13,183 nucleotides of DNA, from assembly GCA_031258035.1 (NCBI GenBank), contig JAIRNL010000076.1, positions 1 through 13,183 on the forward strand. Reading direction: 5' to 3'. A program made the position numbers and the translations under genes. Below are positions 13,149 to 13,183 of the stretch, one piece after another. The stretch is from Azoarcus sp. GTDB lineage: Bacteria; Pseudomonadota; Gammaproteobacteria; Burkholderiales; Rhodocyclaceae. The notes under the pieces are model-generated. The model was not told where the DNA came from. It ran no database searches and saw only the letters and a list, made by a program, of their open reading frames with translations. The stretch's first letter is position 1, and each line of letters begins with the position of its first letter.

Positions 13149-13183
13149 CGGCGCGGCACCGGAAAAACATGGGGCGGACAGCG

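Overview
The window is GC-rich, tightly packed bacterial chromosome with strong G/C preference at third codon positions. The gene families (pssA with a LPNLFTT start, DUF2069 beside yihY, GreB with an acidic N-terminal extension, a short XRE regulator with the VTQSGGSRYESGRN helix) suggest a betaproteobacterium, perhaps near the Rhodocyclales. That placement is inference; no rRNA or other marker gene is present. There is no tRNA, rRNA, CRISPR array, insertion sequence or phage gene in the window.

Left part (1-6650), mostly housekeeping: pssA (phosphatidylserine synthase, with an unusual long acidic tail); a small DUF2069 membrane protein; a divergent yihY/UPF0761 membrane protein; a convergent long protein with a PilZ-like C-terminal region; a protein with Asp-rich calcium-binding loops that sits behind a sigma-28-like promoter; greB; and a short divergent DUF465/YdcH-like protein. 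The PilZ-like protein and the sigma-28-like promoter hint at c-di-GMP or motility regulation.

Centre (6713-11195), the main finding: a compact four-gene minus-strand operon transcribed in the order cysK, epsC, Family 2A encapsulin shell (SrpI type), SufS-like cysteine desulfurase carrying a 123-residue N-terminal extension. The genes overlap or are separated by at most 31 bases. Together they describe a self-contained sulfur module: EpsC makes O-acetylserine, CysK adds sulfide to give cysteine, and the desulfurase, predicted to be packed inside the shell through its extension, releases the sulfur again as persulfide or S0 for storage in the nanocompartment. An AT-rich direct-repeat box directly upstream of a weak promoter suggests control by a LysR-type regulator such as CysB.

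Right part (11196-13183): an approximately 745-base gap that is less GC-rich than its surroundings and holds the cysK promoter, a terminator-like hairpin, a good sigma-70 promoter, interlaced inverted repeats and recurring TTCCC/GGGAA motifs. It is followed by a small XRE-family regulator and a convergent radical SAM protein, whose last codons form a strong intrinsic terminator for the regulator gene.
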